Assembly (NCBI GenBank): GCA_009823505.1
Contig: VZQC01000392.1
Span: forward strand, 3,434,246-3,498,245
Reading direction: 5' to 3'
Length of the DNA stretch: 64,000 nt
Source: Rhizomys pruinosus
Taxonomy: Eukaryota > Chordata > Mammalia > Rodentia > Spalacidae
Position 1 is the first letter of the stretch. Each line of letters starts with the position of its first letter. The notes below the pieces were generated by a model that had not been told where the DNA came from, searched no databases, and saw nothing but the letters and a program-made list of their open reading frames with translations. Positions 35,201 to 42,539 of this stretch are shown here, one piece after another. Position numbers and translations under genes: made by a program.

Positions 35201-37060
35201 TATTCCCCACCCTCCCATCATTTTGGGGATATTTAGTAGATTACCTAGATTGTCTCAAGCCCCCTGGAACCTTTGTTCCTAGGAAAGGGCAATCCCTAAA
35301 AACGATAGGGGTCCGAGCAGTGCACCTGCCTCTGCCAATCCACACTGGCAGCCGCCGACATTCCATTCTGTCTTTTTCCACCCTGAGAGATCATCTGTGA
35401 TCTCACACTTGAGGCTGATGACAACCTCATCCTGTGGGCGAGGTTGGCAGTGACTCCCTCTCTGGCACCTGAGGCCCTTATGCCTCGGAAGGTTTCCGGT
35501 GTGGCAGGCGGTGACCATCTCTCCTCCCTGCTTGGTGTGCTTCTGCTCCTAGGCCATGCTCCCCCCCTGGGTTCCAGGAGCCCAAGCCCTGCTTTACGAG
35601 CCACATTCCACCCCAAGGCTGATCTGTACTTCGTATCTGCTGTTGTGCTGAGGTCCCATTGCCAGCCATCGCTAGGTCTGGTCTATGCTATGTCTAATCT
35701 GATGTAAAACTCACCAGGCTTTAAGAGTTTTACTCAGCTCCTTCTCAAACCTGATCTGTTGCAGGTCTTCGAAGTGAGCCATGGTCTGTTGTTTTTGGCT
35801 GAGGTCCACCTGGCTATGGCCAGCCTGTGGGGCTCCTTGGTCCCCCATGTACCCCACTCATCTCTGCTGAGGGTGGGGCCCCTGCTAACTGCTCCTCAGA
35901 CATAGTGGCTGTGGTCAGGGACCCGCAGGTGACACACGTCTGTGGTTGGAGACCCACGGGTGACACAGCTGACTTTGGTAGTGCTCCCTTTTCTTGCTGA
36001 GAGATTTCTTTTCTTTCAGGACTTGGCTGAGTGTGCTGTTTTGGCTTAGAGTTCTAGATGTGGGAGTCTGTAGTTTAGTTGTAATTTAATAGTTGTCCTA
36101 CGAATACCTCGGTTGTATGTTAGCTGATAGGACTTCTAACTCACCTCACACAGAAGCATCTTTATTTTCAGGTGAGCCAAGAGGAGACTCAGGTGGAAGC
36201 TGCTGTGGCTCTGGGTTGGGAGGGGACAAAGCGCAGGACTTGGGGCATGGCGTCTACAGAACTCTCCAGGCTGATTCTGTTCTTATTTCACCAAACAACT
36301 GGGTTAAAATGGCATCATGTAAACTGTAGGCAGCCACCTGTCAGGCTAGTGCCCATCCAGGTGGGTGTTACCCCCATGGCTCGCAGGACTCGCGTGTGGG
36401 TGCATCATGTGGAGTAGAGACAGTGTCCTGTGTGAATGTGGTCGTGCACTAGTACAATGTGAGGACAGCTATCCACATATGTGACTAAGGGATCCTTGTC
36501 TTTGGCCCAAATGTGCACAGGCCCAGGAACACAACATGCACTGCTTGGGGACTGGCTATGGGTTGGAGGCCAGGTCATGGGTCAATGAGCCATAGCTCTC
36601 CAGGCTTTGACTGGTTTGAAAATACCTATGGTACTGTGTATGTGAAGTCTGCACTGGTGGGAGGCATGCAGCCAAATGCAGACTAGTGAAGTCGGTCCCA
36701 GCACCTGTTCACACAGCTCCCGACACAGTGTGACCCAGGGAGGCTTGAGCTGCACCCAGCTCTATTCTGGGATGGAATGCAGGGTGTGGCCCTGTCCTTA
36801 TTGCCCCTTGAGAACCCTGTGTGTGTGGAAGGGGTTGCACTCCAGAGGAGCCCACAATCTCATATAGGCAGGAGACACTTACGGCTCCAGAGTGAGTAGG
36901 CCAGACGGCAGTTGACACGACGGTATAACTGCTTGTTGATGGGCCAGAGGGCCAGTGTGCACAGCTGGGTGAAGTTGATGACCAGTCCACTCACCACGAA
37001 AACAAAGCCGATGAGCAGGTGCACCACGAACTGGGTCTTCAAGTAGGCAAGCAGGCCCAT
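14179..37060 (-). CDS. Agpat3: 1-acylglycerol-3-phosphate O-acyltransferase 3 (whole spliced CDS, 8 coding exons)
   Basis: The spliced CDS is complement(join(14179..14267, 14551..14749, 19647..19722, 26560..26662, 28004..28157, 29242..29403, 31390..31559, 36883..37060)). It totals 1131 nt and gives 376 codons plus TAA, the length I recall for mammalian AGPAT3, with no frameshift or internal stop. The enzyme transfers an acyl group from acyl-CoA to the sn-2 position of lysophosphatidic acid and some other lysophospholipids, making phosphatidic acid. The family acts in ER and Golgi membranes and is linked to polyunsaturated (arachidonoyl, DHA) phospholipids. Visible motifs are the catalytic HX4D motif at H96-D101 (NHNFEID), EGTR at 176-179, LLPRTKGF near 205-212, an N-terminal hydrophobic segment (about 9-35), a mid-protein hydrophobic stretch (about 125-147) and two C-terminal membrane segments (about 305-350). 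The start is the first ATG, in a strong context (GCGACCATGG). All introns are GT-AG and phases match at each junction. The identification rests on recalled similarity to human AGPAT3. Confidence 0.97.
14551..14749 (-). CDS. Agpat3: Agpat3 coding exon 7 (residues 282-347 plus 1 nt), C-terminal membrane segments
   Basis: The acceptor CTTTCAG|GATGCA opens [17 protein letters not shown]. Then come the [10 protein letters not shown] motif and two strongly hydrophobic segments ([17 protein letters not shown] and [13 protein letters not shown]), consistent with a membrane hairpin. The donor GCAG|GTAAAG leaves one base of Ala348. Confidence 0.96.
14750..15810. other. Agpat3 intron 7, unique part
   Basis: No repeats, RNA genes or coding signals are recognised. 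The 201-aa open frame that crosses exon 7 in the opposite sense (14414-15019) is a shadow of the exon. Confidence 0.6.
15972..16213 (+). mobile_element. B2 SINE (duplicated-block subfamily) with 13-bp TSD
   Basis: A complete B2 with a pure A tail of about 25 bases. The TSD AAGAAAGCAGGCT occurs at 15959-15971 and 16214-16226. The body contains CTCCAATTCCAGGAGAA and CTCCAGTTCCAGGGGAA back to back, an internal duplication of about 20 bp. Confidence 0.96.
16417..16571 (-). mobile_element. B1 SINE with 13-bp TSD
   Basis: Intact reversed B1, from the poly-T end to CGCCACCACGCCCGGC. The TSD GTCATAGCAATTT lies at 16404-16416 and 16572-16584. The low divergence of the body suggests a young insertion. 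Confidence 0.96.
16790..17060. repeat. hAT-like fragment followed by degenerate GATA/GACA repeat
   Basis: 16795-16915 resembles the 3' part of the URR1-type repeat (AAATAAACCCTTTCCTCACC). About 16925-17060 is made of GATAGATA, GATGATA and GACAGATGACA words. Confidence 0.65.
17365..17548 (-). mobile_element. B3/B2 SINE
   Basis: A T-rich tail is followed by reversed body and head words: CCCCTGGAACTGTAGTTAGC and ACCACTGAGCCATCATCTCT. Confidence 0.8.
17572..17710 (+). mobile_element. Old B1-like SINE
   Basis: A diverged copy with CCCATAACCCCAGCA and GGATTCCAGGCCAGCCTG; it may be a PB1 or B1F type. Confidence 0.65.
17711..18940. other. Agpat3 intron 7, no features recognised
   Basis: Unique sequence apart from a short local repeat at about 18177-18238, where AGCTGGGTCCCATCT occurs twice. 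Confidence 0.55.
18950..19045. repeat. 19-bp tandem repeat
   Basis: The unit ATGGACTGTCACGCTGCAC occurs about five times, with GGACCATCATGC variants. Confidence 0.85.
19095..19260 (+). mobile_element. LINE-1 3' end, 5'-truncated
   Basis: It matches the 3' end of the L1 at 61590-61650 (TCATCTGTGGATGCTAGTGC, then CAATTATCTAATTGTA), followed by an AATAAATAAATA tail. Only about 165 bp remain. Confidence 0.85.
19262..19512 (+). mobile_element. B2 SINE, diverged
   Basis: Head GGGGCTAGAGAGATGGCCCA is shortened. The body contains CTCTAGTTCCAGGGGAT and CTTCTTCTGACCTCC, with an inserted (AAC)n tract at about 19433-19465. It sits directly behind the L1 tail. Confidence 0.85.
19647..19722 (-). CDS. Agpat3: Agpat3 coding exon 6 (residues 256-281)
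   Basis: This short 76-nt exon lies between GAAACAG|GAGG and GAGAAG|GTAAAA. It encodes [18 protein letters not shown] and then LHKLYQEK. The phase fits on both sides: it supplies the last base of Arg256 and ends on a codon boundary. It is the most diverged part of the protein relative to my memory of the human sequence (positions after PLEDIP). Confidence 0.95.
20180..20366 (-). mobile_element. B1 SINE with 15-bp TSD
   Basis: Reversed B1 ending CGCCACCACGCCCGGC. The TSD AATAGATTCAAAGTT lies at 20165-20179 and 20367-20381, both copies identical. Confidence 0.96.
20440..20645. mobile_element. Possible hAT-like rodent repeat fragment
   Basis: The words CCACTTCCTGCTCCTCTC, GGCCACCATGGTG and AACAAACCTCTCCTCAAGTT resemble the URR1-type family. 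The boundaries are unclear. Confidence 0.4.
20830..21048 (-). mobile_element. B3/B2 SINE
   Basis: Reversed: CTGGAACTGGAGTCAAGCAC in the body and AATGAGCCATCTCTCCACCC at the head end. Confidence 0.82.
21067..21304 (-). mobile_element. B2 SINE (duplicated-block subfamily) with 15-bp TSD
   Basis: Reversed full B2. TSD CTGCACTGATTCTTT lies at 21052-21066 and 21305-21319. The duplicated block is visible as CTGGAACTGGAGTT followed by CTGGAATTGGAGTT. Confidence 0.95.
21500..21668 (-). mobile_element. B1 SINE
   Basis: Reversed B1 with an interrupted poly-T tail. A short repeat, GAGTTTCTTT, is present on both sides and is a likely TSD. Confidence 0.9.
21767..21872. repeat. (GA)n, assembly gap and poly-A, followed by B1 fragment
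   Basis: A GA microsatellite (21767-21789), four N (21790-21793), about 25 A, then a B1 end fragment (CCAGTGCTGGGATTAAAGG). The sequence across the N is not reliable. Confidence 0.85.
21905..22075 (-). mobile_element. B1 SINE
   Basis: Reversed B1: a poly-T tail, AGCCCCAGCTGTCCTGGAAC, then CAAGTGCTGGGATTACAGG. It is somewhat diverged. Confidence 0.88.
22076..23095. other. Agpat3 intron 6 segment, mostly unique
   Basis: No coding exon fits here. Parts (about 22525-22790 and 22885-23075) resemble old rodent dispersed repeats, such as a reversed GGTTTTATTCTCAGCTCACAG motif, but I cannot assign a family. Confidence 0.4.
23096..23265. repeat. B1 fragment and purine-rich GGA/GAA tract
   Basis: 23096-23165 is a partial plus-strand B1 (GGCACACACCTATAATTCC). 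About 23170-23265 is almost pure purine, with GGAGGA and GAAGAA words. Confidence 0.8.
23424..23643. repeat. 110-bp direct tandem duplication
   Basis: Two adjacent copies, 23424-23533 and 23534-23643. They are nearly identical; one visible difference is CAGCGTGT in the first versus CAGCATGT in the second. Confidence 0.93.
24478..24955 (-). mobile_element. Three B1 SINE units in tandem, two produced by a 160-bp duplication
   Basis: Reversed B1 bodies lie at about 24482-24620, 24636-24780 and 24796-24955. The junction stretch beginning CTGAAATTAAAAGCATGCTC with its poly-T recurs exactly 160 bp apart (24601 and 24761), so the last units arose by tandem duplication rather than separate insertion. 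Confidence 0.88.
24956..26559. other. Agpat3 intron 6 near exon 5, with one probable hAT-like repeat
   Basis: About 25440-25735 resembles a rodent hAT-type element (GCTATGGTCTGGCTCTCAAC, then GTCATGGGGGTATCTCTGAA and TTAGTCACAGTGACGGG). The remainder is unique, and I see no exon or RNA gene. Confidence 0.45.
26560..26662 (-). CDS. Agpat3: Agpat3 coding exon 5 (residues 222-256, partial codons at both ends)
   Basis: The exon lies between CCACAG|TCGCAG and GTGAG|GTGAGC. It encodes [17 protein letters not shown], then [17 protein letters not shown]. The last codon (Arg256) is split 2+1 with the next exon. The segment matches the conserved YDVTLNF...[14 protein letters not shown] region of AGPAT3. 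Confidence 0.96.
26965..27870 (-). mobile_element. Cluster of four B1 SINEs and one B2/B3 SINE
   Basis: All are in the same reversed orientation: B1 at about 26980-27134, 27139-27296 and 27362-27517, then B2/B3 at about 27518-27697 and an old B1-like copy at about 27700-27870. The cluster ends 134 bp from Agpat3 coding exon 4. Confidence 0.87.
28004..28157 (-). CDS. Agpat3: Agpat3 coding exon 4 (residues 171-221 plus 1 nt), EGTR motif
   Basis: The acceptor CCTAG|TTTCTC opens [15 protein letters not shown]. The exon carries the EGTR motif (176-179), which contributes to glycerophosphate binding in this family, and the LLPRTKGF block. It ends at CLRGT plus one base at donor ACAG|GTAGGA. Its 154 nt leave phase 1, which is completed by exon 5 to give Val222. 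Confidence 0.97.
28158..28702. other. Agpat3 intron 4, unique part
   Basis: No repeat family or exon is recognised. The open frames overlapping it are extended by the minisatellite that follows. Confidence 0.55.
28703..28877. repeat. 35-bp minisatellite, 5 copies
   Basis: The unit, starting GTTCCTGTGCGTGTGCACTG, repeats at 28703, 28738, 28773, 28808 and 28843. A T/C variant (TGTGTCCC versus TGTGCCCC) distinguishes units. Because 35 is not a multiple of 3, the array is open in several frames on both strands. Confidence 0.95.
28915..29138 (-). mobile_element. B4-like SINE
   Basis: A reversed diverged B1 part (TTGAAACAGGGTTTCTCC) is followed by AAGCACTTGACCAATTGAGC, the reversed ID-like head. 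It ends about 100 bp from coding exon 3. Confidence 0.75.
29242..29403 (-). CDS. Agpat3: Agpat3 coding exon 3 (residues 117-170)
   Basis: The exon has exactly 54 codons, from [10 protein letters not shown] to DYPEYMW, flanked by CACAG|AGTTCC and TGG|GTGAGT. It contains the hydrophobic [15 protein letters not shown] stretch and the conserved KRKWEEDRD motif of AGPAT3/4/5-type enzymes. The acceptor is preceded by an uninterrupted run of 21 C on the sense strand (21 G at 29408-29428 on the plus strand). Confidence 0.97.
29408..29428. repeat. G21 homopolymer (C21 on the Agpat3 sense strand)
   Basis: An uninterrupted run of 21 G directly beside the acceptor of coding exon 3. On the transcript it forms an all-C polypyrimidine tract ending in ACAG. 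The length is likely uncertain in assembly. Confidence 0.9.
29430..30002. other. Agpat3 intron 3, non-repeat part
   Basis: About 570 bp of unique sequence between the G21 run and the C-rich minisatellite. No exon or element is recognised. Confidence 0.6.
30003..31395. repeat. C-rich 26-29 bp minisatellite filling most of Agpat3 intron 3
   Basis: The plus-strand unit is close to CCCTCCCTGCCCCATCACCC followed by ACCCCAG. By eye there are about 40 units, irregular in the left half and regular from about 30520 to 31395. On the sense strand it is G-rich (GGGGTGGGTGATGGGG, then CAGGGAGGGGCTGGGG). The array runs up to and overlaps the donor of coding exon 2. Confidence 0.95.
31390..31559 (-). CDS. 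Agpat3: Agpat3 coding exon 2 (residues 60-116), acyltransferase motif I
   Basis: The acceptor is CACAG|AGCTGG. The exon completes Gln60 and encodes the [15 protein letters not shown] region and the catalytic HX4D block NHNFEID (H96, D101), ending at FGVLG. The donor GGG|GTAGGT is directly followed by a G-rich tandem repeat (on the sense strand) whose unit looks like this donor. Its 170 nt keep phase with the 178-nt exon before it (348 nt, 116 codons). In this entry set exons are numbered by coding order. Confidence 0.97.
31560..32640. other. Agpat3 intron 2, unique part
   Basis: No transposable element, exon or RNA gene is recognised between coding exon 2 and the next minisatellite. Confidence 0.55.
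32641..33497. repeat. 16-18 bp CA-rich minisatellite
   Basis: About 50 units built on GGACACACACCCGCACA, with variants GGAACACACACCC and CCCACACA. Open frames of several hundred codons exist on both strands because the array lacks stop codons; they are not genes. Confidence 0.95.
33705..34185. repeat. 39-40 bp minisatellite, about 12 copies
   Basis: The unit contains GTAAGGGTGCGGGGGTGGAT and GGAGAGAGCACAGAGCCACC. Variants are CATAAGG/CGTAAGG/CCTAAGG and AGCACGGGGCC/AGCACAGAGCC. The twelve unit cores are about 39-40 bp apart. Confidence 0.95.
34186..35138. other. Agpat3 intron 2, unique part
   Basis: No repeat family, exon or RNA gene is recognised. Confidence 0.5.
35139..36170 (-). other. 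Unassigned segment with poly-A-like end, possible retrosequence
   Basis: On the minus strand about 1 kb of moderately GC-rich sequence ends in an A-rich tail (T-run at about 35140-35153 on the plus strand). This layout suggests a retroposed copy or an old LTR or LINE fragment. Short frames with protein-like composition exist on the minus strand but carry stops, and I recognise no parent gene. No clear target-site duplication was found. Confidence 0.3.
36883..37060 (-). CDS. Agpat3: Agpat3 coding exon 1 (residues 1-59 plus 1 nt)
   Basis: The exon encodes the N-terminus beginning [10 protein letters not shown], a long hydrophobic segment (signal-anchor or first membrane helix) and the [15 protein letters not shown] stretch. 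The donor is GCC|GTAAGT, with its GT at 36882-36881. It ends one base into the codon for Gln60 (phase 1). The ATG is the only in-frame start before the hydrophobic helix and sits in a strong Kozak context. Confidence 0.97.
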
Positions 37061-37109
37061 GGTCGCTGCTCAGGGGCGGGCACACGGTCCTTCACTGAGA
37101 ACAGCCGTC
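37061..37109 (-). other. Agpat3: Agpat3 5' UTR portion of the first coding exon
   Basis: On the minus strand a splice acceptor (CTTATAG) ends at 37110, and 49 nt of untranslated sequence follow before the ATG at 37060. The first coding exon is therefore spliced to at least one upstream non-coding exon. That exon was not identified; mammalian AGPAT3 genes have distant and often alternative 5' exons. The exact acceptor is inferred from the AG and could differ. Confidence 0.7.
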
Positions 37110-37620
37110 CTATAAGCACAGGACACAGTGGTCAGTGTGTGCAGGGACCTGGCATAGGCCACAGGCCTGGAGAACGCTATCCTCACTCAGGTCCCTGGGT
37201 GGGATGGTGATGTTCTGCTGTGCCTGCCCAGAGAGAGCAGCTCCCTCTGGAGTTGGCCAGCACGATAACCAAGACGCAAACACTGTGCCTGTGTGCATCG
37301 CAGACACACACGGATGTACACAGGCATGCTCACACATATACACCAAACTCACATCACATGCAGTCACCCATACACATAACACAAGGCTTTCTGAGGCCAG
37401 CAGAAAGATGGCTAGGTACAACGCCCTGAAGGCTTGTGCACGGCAGGTCCCACTCTTGTGATGGAGATAATGCCTGATGGTGTGTAGGGACCCTCAGATC
37501 CAGCCAGACCTCCAGGTGACCAAAGTGTGTGGCAACTTAACTATAACTGAAAGAGCGCCCTCCCGAAAACCACTTGGCCAAGTCAATGGTTTTTGGAGTA
37601 ATTTGTTAAACAGCAATAGA
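37110..37620. other. Presumed Agpat3 intron 1 start, no features
   Basis: Unique sequence except for a CA-rich stretch at about 37290-37385. No upstream exon is recognised. Confidence 0.5.
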
Positions 37621-37805
37621 AGAGCTGGGCGCATTGGTGCACGTCTTTAGTCTGGCACTCCAGAGGCAGAGGCAGGCAGATCTCTTTGAGATTGAGGCTA
37701 GGTTGGTCTACATAGTGAATTCCAGGTCAGCTGGGGCTACAGGGAGACTGTGTCTCAAAAAGACCAGAAAACAAAGAAAGAAAAACAACAACAACAAAAA
37801 AACAA
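37621..37805 (+). mobile_element. B1 SINE
   Basis: B1 with GCACTCCAGAGGCAGAGGCA, a CTGTGTCTCAAAAAGACC end and an (AAC)n/A-rich tail. Confidence 0.9.
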
Positions 37806-39330
37806 ACCCCACAGCAATAGATTATTACACTATTCAAAGGGACGCAGAGACAACAGAAATGCTTCTCAGACACAACTGTGTGCCAAGGCTTGACAAATGC
37901 ATCTCGGTCCCAAGCTGGCAAGAGCCATGAAACCCCATAGAGCAGACGTTATTAGGACTGTGGCAGGCTAGTGAGCAGGAGAACAGGAAGGTGAGTTACC
38001 TGCTCAGGGTCACACGGGGTCAGCAGGAGAGAGACCCCAGCCTTGGCCTTGAGACCAAGGTCAGCTGCCCTGGGTGGGGCCTCAGGCTGTGAGAGGGTAG
38101 GTCTCTACAGCCATCACCCGGCTCCAGCCCAGCCATGGCGGCAGGACCCAGCAGCCCAGGGAGATGGGGCAGACCTGTCGTCCCAGGCTCTTGCTCATGG
38201 CCTCTCCTCTCTCTGGCCCTGCACACTGGCTGGGTTGTTTTCCAAGCAGACGCCCAGGCTCTGTGGCACATCTGGCAATTCCATGGTCAGGGCCAAGGCA
38301 CAGACTCTGATTTTTGAAAATGAACTTCAGTGGCATCTTTACATAGTCAAAAACACCACCCGAGTGACAAGTTTCAATGGCCAGATGACTTCTGCCCTGC
38401 AGCAGGCCACCCAGGCCACTCGCTCCCTGGACCCTGGCTGTACCCTTTGCTGTCTGACAGATGGGCTTTTCTTCTTCTCTAAGGAGCAGAACTACATGGC
38501 CTGGTGCCTGGCTGGCCTGCATCATGCTACTAGGCTTAGGCCTCCCGTTGTCCACAGCAGCTCAAGTGTCCACTGCCGAGCCCTCAGCTGTCCTTCACCT
38601 GATAACAGGTGCTAGGGATCAGGAACCAAGGTGCCACAGCTTTGTCTGCTCCGATCCATGAGGACAGCTTTTGTTGTACAACCTGCTTTGGCAACGGTCC
38701 ATGGTGTCACATGGTGGTAGCTTCCTGCTCTGCCAAGGAGTCTTTGGACTAGAGAGCTTGTGCAGAATCCCATGGGAGCCCACGCCCACCCTCAGCATGG
38801 CATCACTACCTACCATATATCCCTCTGGATCTCTGCTGTCCCAGCTCTGAGGTCGATGTCCCTGGGTGTAACCAACCTTGATGAGGACAGGTGGGCTTGG
38901 CCAAATGCTGGCCTAGAGCTCAGCTCAGGCATGGAGACCACCGTTTTGCTTCATGCCACCTGCCTAGACCACCCAGAACCATCTAAGACAATGCCCCCTC
39001 CCAGCTGTCTATTCGGTCCCTGGACATCCTGCATATGTCTCTGCTGCGGGCCACTGGCCTGGTCGTTACTCTGTACTCCTTGGACACCCCAATAATAAGA
39101 CACATGATCTCTCTGCTCACTGCTGCCCATCCACAGCTCCAGGACCGTCTTCTGGTCTCTTGCTGAGCTTCAGTACTGCATGCAGGTACTGCTCAAAGTG
39201 AAGACCAGCCTTTCTCTGCTCTCTCTCACGGCCACAAAGCTCTTGGTCCATCAGAGCTAGTACGTGTGGGCAGGGGACCCAAGTGCCACAGGCATGGTCC
39301 AGGTCCCCTCAAAGCAAGTGTAGGTCTGGG
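37806..39330. other. Unique intronic sequence
   Basis: No gene, RNA or repeat recognised. The open frame at 38043-38615 (190 codons) overlaps an open frame on the other strand and shows no domain signature. Confidence 0.5.
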
Positions 39331-39334
39331 TATA

Positions 39335-39476
39335 TAAACAGAAGTCAGAGACAGATTCCTCAGGAGCTGGAGTTACAGGTGGTTGTGAGCCACCTGATAT
39401 GGCTGTTGGGAACTGAACTCAGGTCCTCTGGAAGAGCAGTGTATGCTCTTAACCACTGAGGCATCTCTCTAGCATT
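39335..39476 (-). mobile_element. B3/B2 SINE fragment
   Basis: Reversed head and body (CTCAGGAGCTGGAGTTACAG, then TTAACCACTGAGGCATCTCT). The tail part is missing. Confidence 0.75.
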
Positions 39477-39522
39477 CAAAGCAAGTTTTTTTTTTTTTTT
39501 TTTTTTTAAATTATGTCTCCTA

Positions 39523-39668
39523 GGCCAGTGCCTTTAATCCTAGAACCTGGGAGGCAGAGGCAGGCAGATCTTTGTGAGTTCAAGGCCAGCCTGGTCTATA
39601 GAGTGAGTTCCAGGACAGCTGGGGCTACAGGAAGACCCTGCTTGAAAAGACCAAAAAAAAAAAAAAAT
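39523..39668 (+). mobile_element. B1 SINE
   Basis: Full-length B1 (GTGCCTTTAATCCTAGAACC, then GAAGACCCTGCTTGAAAAGA) with a poly-A tail, preceded by a 22-T run at 39487-39508. Confidence 0.9.
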
Positions 39669-41570
39669 TATGCCTCCTCAGACCATTTCAAGTTGACATG
39701 TACATTTTCAAACCAGAGGCTCTCTGAAGAAGGTGTAGACTACAAGGTCCTGCAAAGCAGCGGCTTTAATGCTCTAATGAGGCTGCAGATGAGGATACCC
39801 TAGAGACCTCATTCCCACAGTGGCTGTTTCGAAGCCTTCCCTGCCTGAAAGTTAACTTCCTCGCTTGCCCTGACCTCCTGTCCCAGCATAAACATGTGAC
39901 ATTTCAGCCTCACTTGGATACTTGTAAAACACAGGCTCAGACCTCAGATTCCACACTTGAACTATCACTGTCTGTCCTGGGAGCTGGGAGCCTGTCACCA
40001 TGTCATGGCAACACTGCGAACTCGAACCCTGTTTGACAGCAGCTCAGAATGTCCACTTGCACCTCTGGAGATGCCTTACAGCACTTCTTACCCAGGGATG
40101 TCCTGGTCTTTGTTTTTTACTCTGCTCTTGACCCTGACAGTTCTCAGGTCCACAGTGGGACCTGTCACCATCTGATGTGGTCCCTTCCCCATATTCACTT
40201 TAGGTTCAATGTTTCTAGCCAAGAAAACTGCACTGGAACAGATGGGCAGCTGGCCTGGCTCACGGAGATACCTAACTCTCCTCTATTGCTGGGAATGTCA
40301 GAAATGCATGGCATAAGGAGTTACTTCAGTTCCCCCCAATCCTGCCCTGAGGCTACCCCTGACCTGAGTCTGCACAGCTGCTCTGCAGTGGGACGGTACT
40401 CTCAGACTTCAGACCTCTGCCTCATACCCCTCTTAATCTCACCATTCCCATTCTGACATCTGGTACCTGGTATGACTTCCAGGCACCGGTGTTACCTCTC
40501 ATCTCCATGTGACCTTTGGGGATTGGAATGTGATCTCTAGAGCCTGGACATGGCTTCTGGTAGATGCTCAACAACTGGAGGGCAGAGTGGCTCATCCAGC
40601 TCACAGGGCATCTGTCCTGGCTTTCTCCTCATTTCATAATGGGTCTAGTGTGTTTCTGAGGCCAACCTGGCATCTGTAGATGTTCTGAGGGTTTTGAGGG
40701 AGACACGGCTGCCTCCAGGGTTACATCCCGGCACCTGAACAGGCTCTCAGGACCAGGAGCTTCCAAGGCCAGGGGACCAAGGCAGGGAAGCCTTGTCCTC
40801 CAAGGCTCAGGCAGATTGCTTGCCAATTGGCCATTTGGGCAAGAGGAAGGAATAACTCAACAAATCTGTGCTGACAAGGGTTAGCTGCCTGAGCAGCACC
40901 AGCAGCAGTCTGAATGTACCTCTCAGGGACCTTGCCTAGGCCCTTAAGTCACACCACAGTTGTAAGGAGGAAGCTTAAGATGTTGCCCCTGAACTTCCTA
41001 GTGTGACAGGGAGGACTGGGACCCCAAACCAGACCCTCCTTCTATATAGAATACCCACCCAGAAGTGAGACCCTTAGCAGACTATGACCCAGTTCAAGGA
41101 CAGTAAGTAGACCACAGACTTTCCCTGAGATGTCTGGGGCTTAGGGGAGCACTGAACCAGCTCGCTACACATGAGAAGGGCCTCACCTGAGCCCCTGCTC
41201 TATGTCACCTTACTAAGAGTAAACTGAGTTGTGCCCCTCCCCCCGCGACGGCAGTGGTAAAGACCTTCCAAGGTGACTGCACTTAGAGACAAGACCTCAA
41301 CAAGGTGATGAAAATAACCAGGGCTGGCTCTGATCTAAGGTGCACATGCTCAGTGGAGAAGAAAGAAGATCCAGGGAGTCAGGGAGTCAGTCACAAAGGG
41401 CATCAGCTTTGCCAGCAACCAAACCCTGGGTCTGGTCCCCTGAGTGGAGATCCTAAATCCCGGAGGGCAGCCCAGGGCCTGGGCATTCACATGTCTCTCA
41501 CAAATATGCAGGCCCCCTGGCTCCCCAATCTAGGATTCAGAAAACCTGCAGGCCCTTCCCGAAGCCTGCT
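39669..41570. other. Unique intronic sequence
   Basis: A stretch of about 1.9 kb with no recognised element. It contains loosely repetitive phrases with TCTGG, TGACC and CCTG words at 40450-40750, but no regular unit. Confidence 0.45.
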
Positions 41571-41571
41571 C

Positions 41572-41856
41572 CCTACCACACTGTCCCCTCCCCTGCTCCC
41601 TACCACACTCAGTCCCCTCCCCTGCTCCCTACCACACTGTCCCCTCCCCTGCTCCCTACCACACTCAGTCCCCTCCCCTGCTCCCTACCACACTCAGTCC
41701 CCTCCCCTGCTCCCTACCACACTCAGTCCCCTCCCCTGCTCCCTACCACACTGTCCCCTCCCCTGCTCCCTACCACACTGTCCCCTCCCCTGCTCCCTAC
41801 CACACTGTCCCCTCCCCTGCTCCCTACCACACTGTCCCCTCCCCTGCTCCCTGGCT
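41572..41856. repeat. 27/29-bp minisatellite, 10 copies
   Basis: The unit CCCTACCACACTGTCCCCTC plus CCCTGCT alternates between a short form (CACTGTCCCC) and a 2-bp longer form (CACTCAGTCCCC). The order of the forms is irregular, with four short forms at the right end. Confidence 0.95.
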
Positions 41857-42164
41857 GCTTCCTCAAGAACCAACAATTCAGATAGTGCCTGGGGACTGCC
41901 TCCCAGGCATTCCCTCCTCTCTACCAGAGCCCTGTCTCTCCAAAAGTGCACAGATCCCCTCCCTTCATCTGCTTGGCAGAGGATGAGAGTCCTTCACAGA
42001 GAAAAGCTGACATGCAGGAGACAGTGGTTAGCAGACTGGTAGACATTTAAATATGGTGAAATGCATAGCTTTGATGTTCCTGATAGGTAACTTGAATTAC
42101 AGGGTAAGGCATTTTTCATGTGGATTTCAAGTTCATAACAAAGGGCAGAAACAGCTACCACTTT

Positions 42165-42355
42165 CCCATCTTCCTTCCTTCCTTCCTTCCTTCCTTCCTT
42201 CCTTCCTTCCGTCCTTCCTTCCTTCCCTCCCTCCCTCCCTCTCTTCCTCCCTTCCTCCTTCCTTCCTTTTTTCCTTCAAGCCTTCTCTACTTTCTTTTCT
42301 CCCTTCCCTCCCTCCCTCTTTCCTCCCTTCCTACCCTCTTTCTTCTGTTCCATCC
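42165..42355. repeat. (CCTT)n and CT-rich simple repeat
   Basis: Pure CTTC repeats at about 42170-42225 decay into CCCT and CTTT mixtures rightward. Confidence 0.93.
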
Positions 42356-42356
42356 A

Positions 42357-42535
42357 CTCATCCATCCACCCCTCTTCATCATCCCTACCCACTGGGCCCA
42401 CCCACCACTCATTCACTCGCCCATCCACCCCTCTCCGTCATCACTGCCCACTGGGCCCACCTACCACTCATTCACTCACCCATGCACCCCTCTCCGTCAT
42501 CACTGCCCACTGGGCCCACCCACCACTCATCGCAC
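42357..42535. repeat. 58-bp tandem repeat, 3 copies
   Basis: Each unit contains CCATCCACCCCTCTCCGTCA and CCCACTGGGCCCACCCACCA. The unit starts are about 58-59 bp apart, and the first unit is the most diverged. Confidence 0.9.
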
Positions 42536-42539
42536 ATTG

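Noticed and set aside
38043..38615. 190-codon plus-strand open frame
   Set aside because: It overlaps a 157-codon frame on the other strand, has no recognised domain and no splice or promoter evidence.
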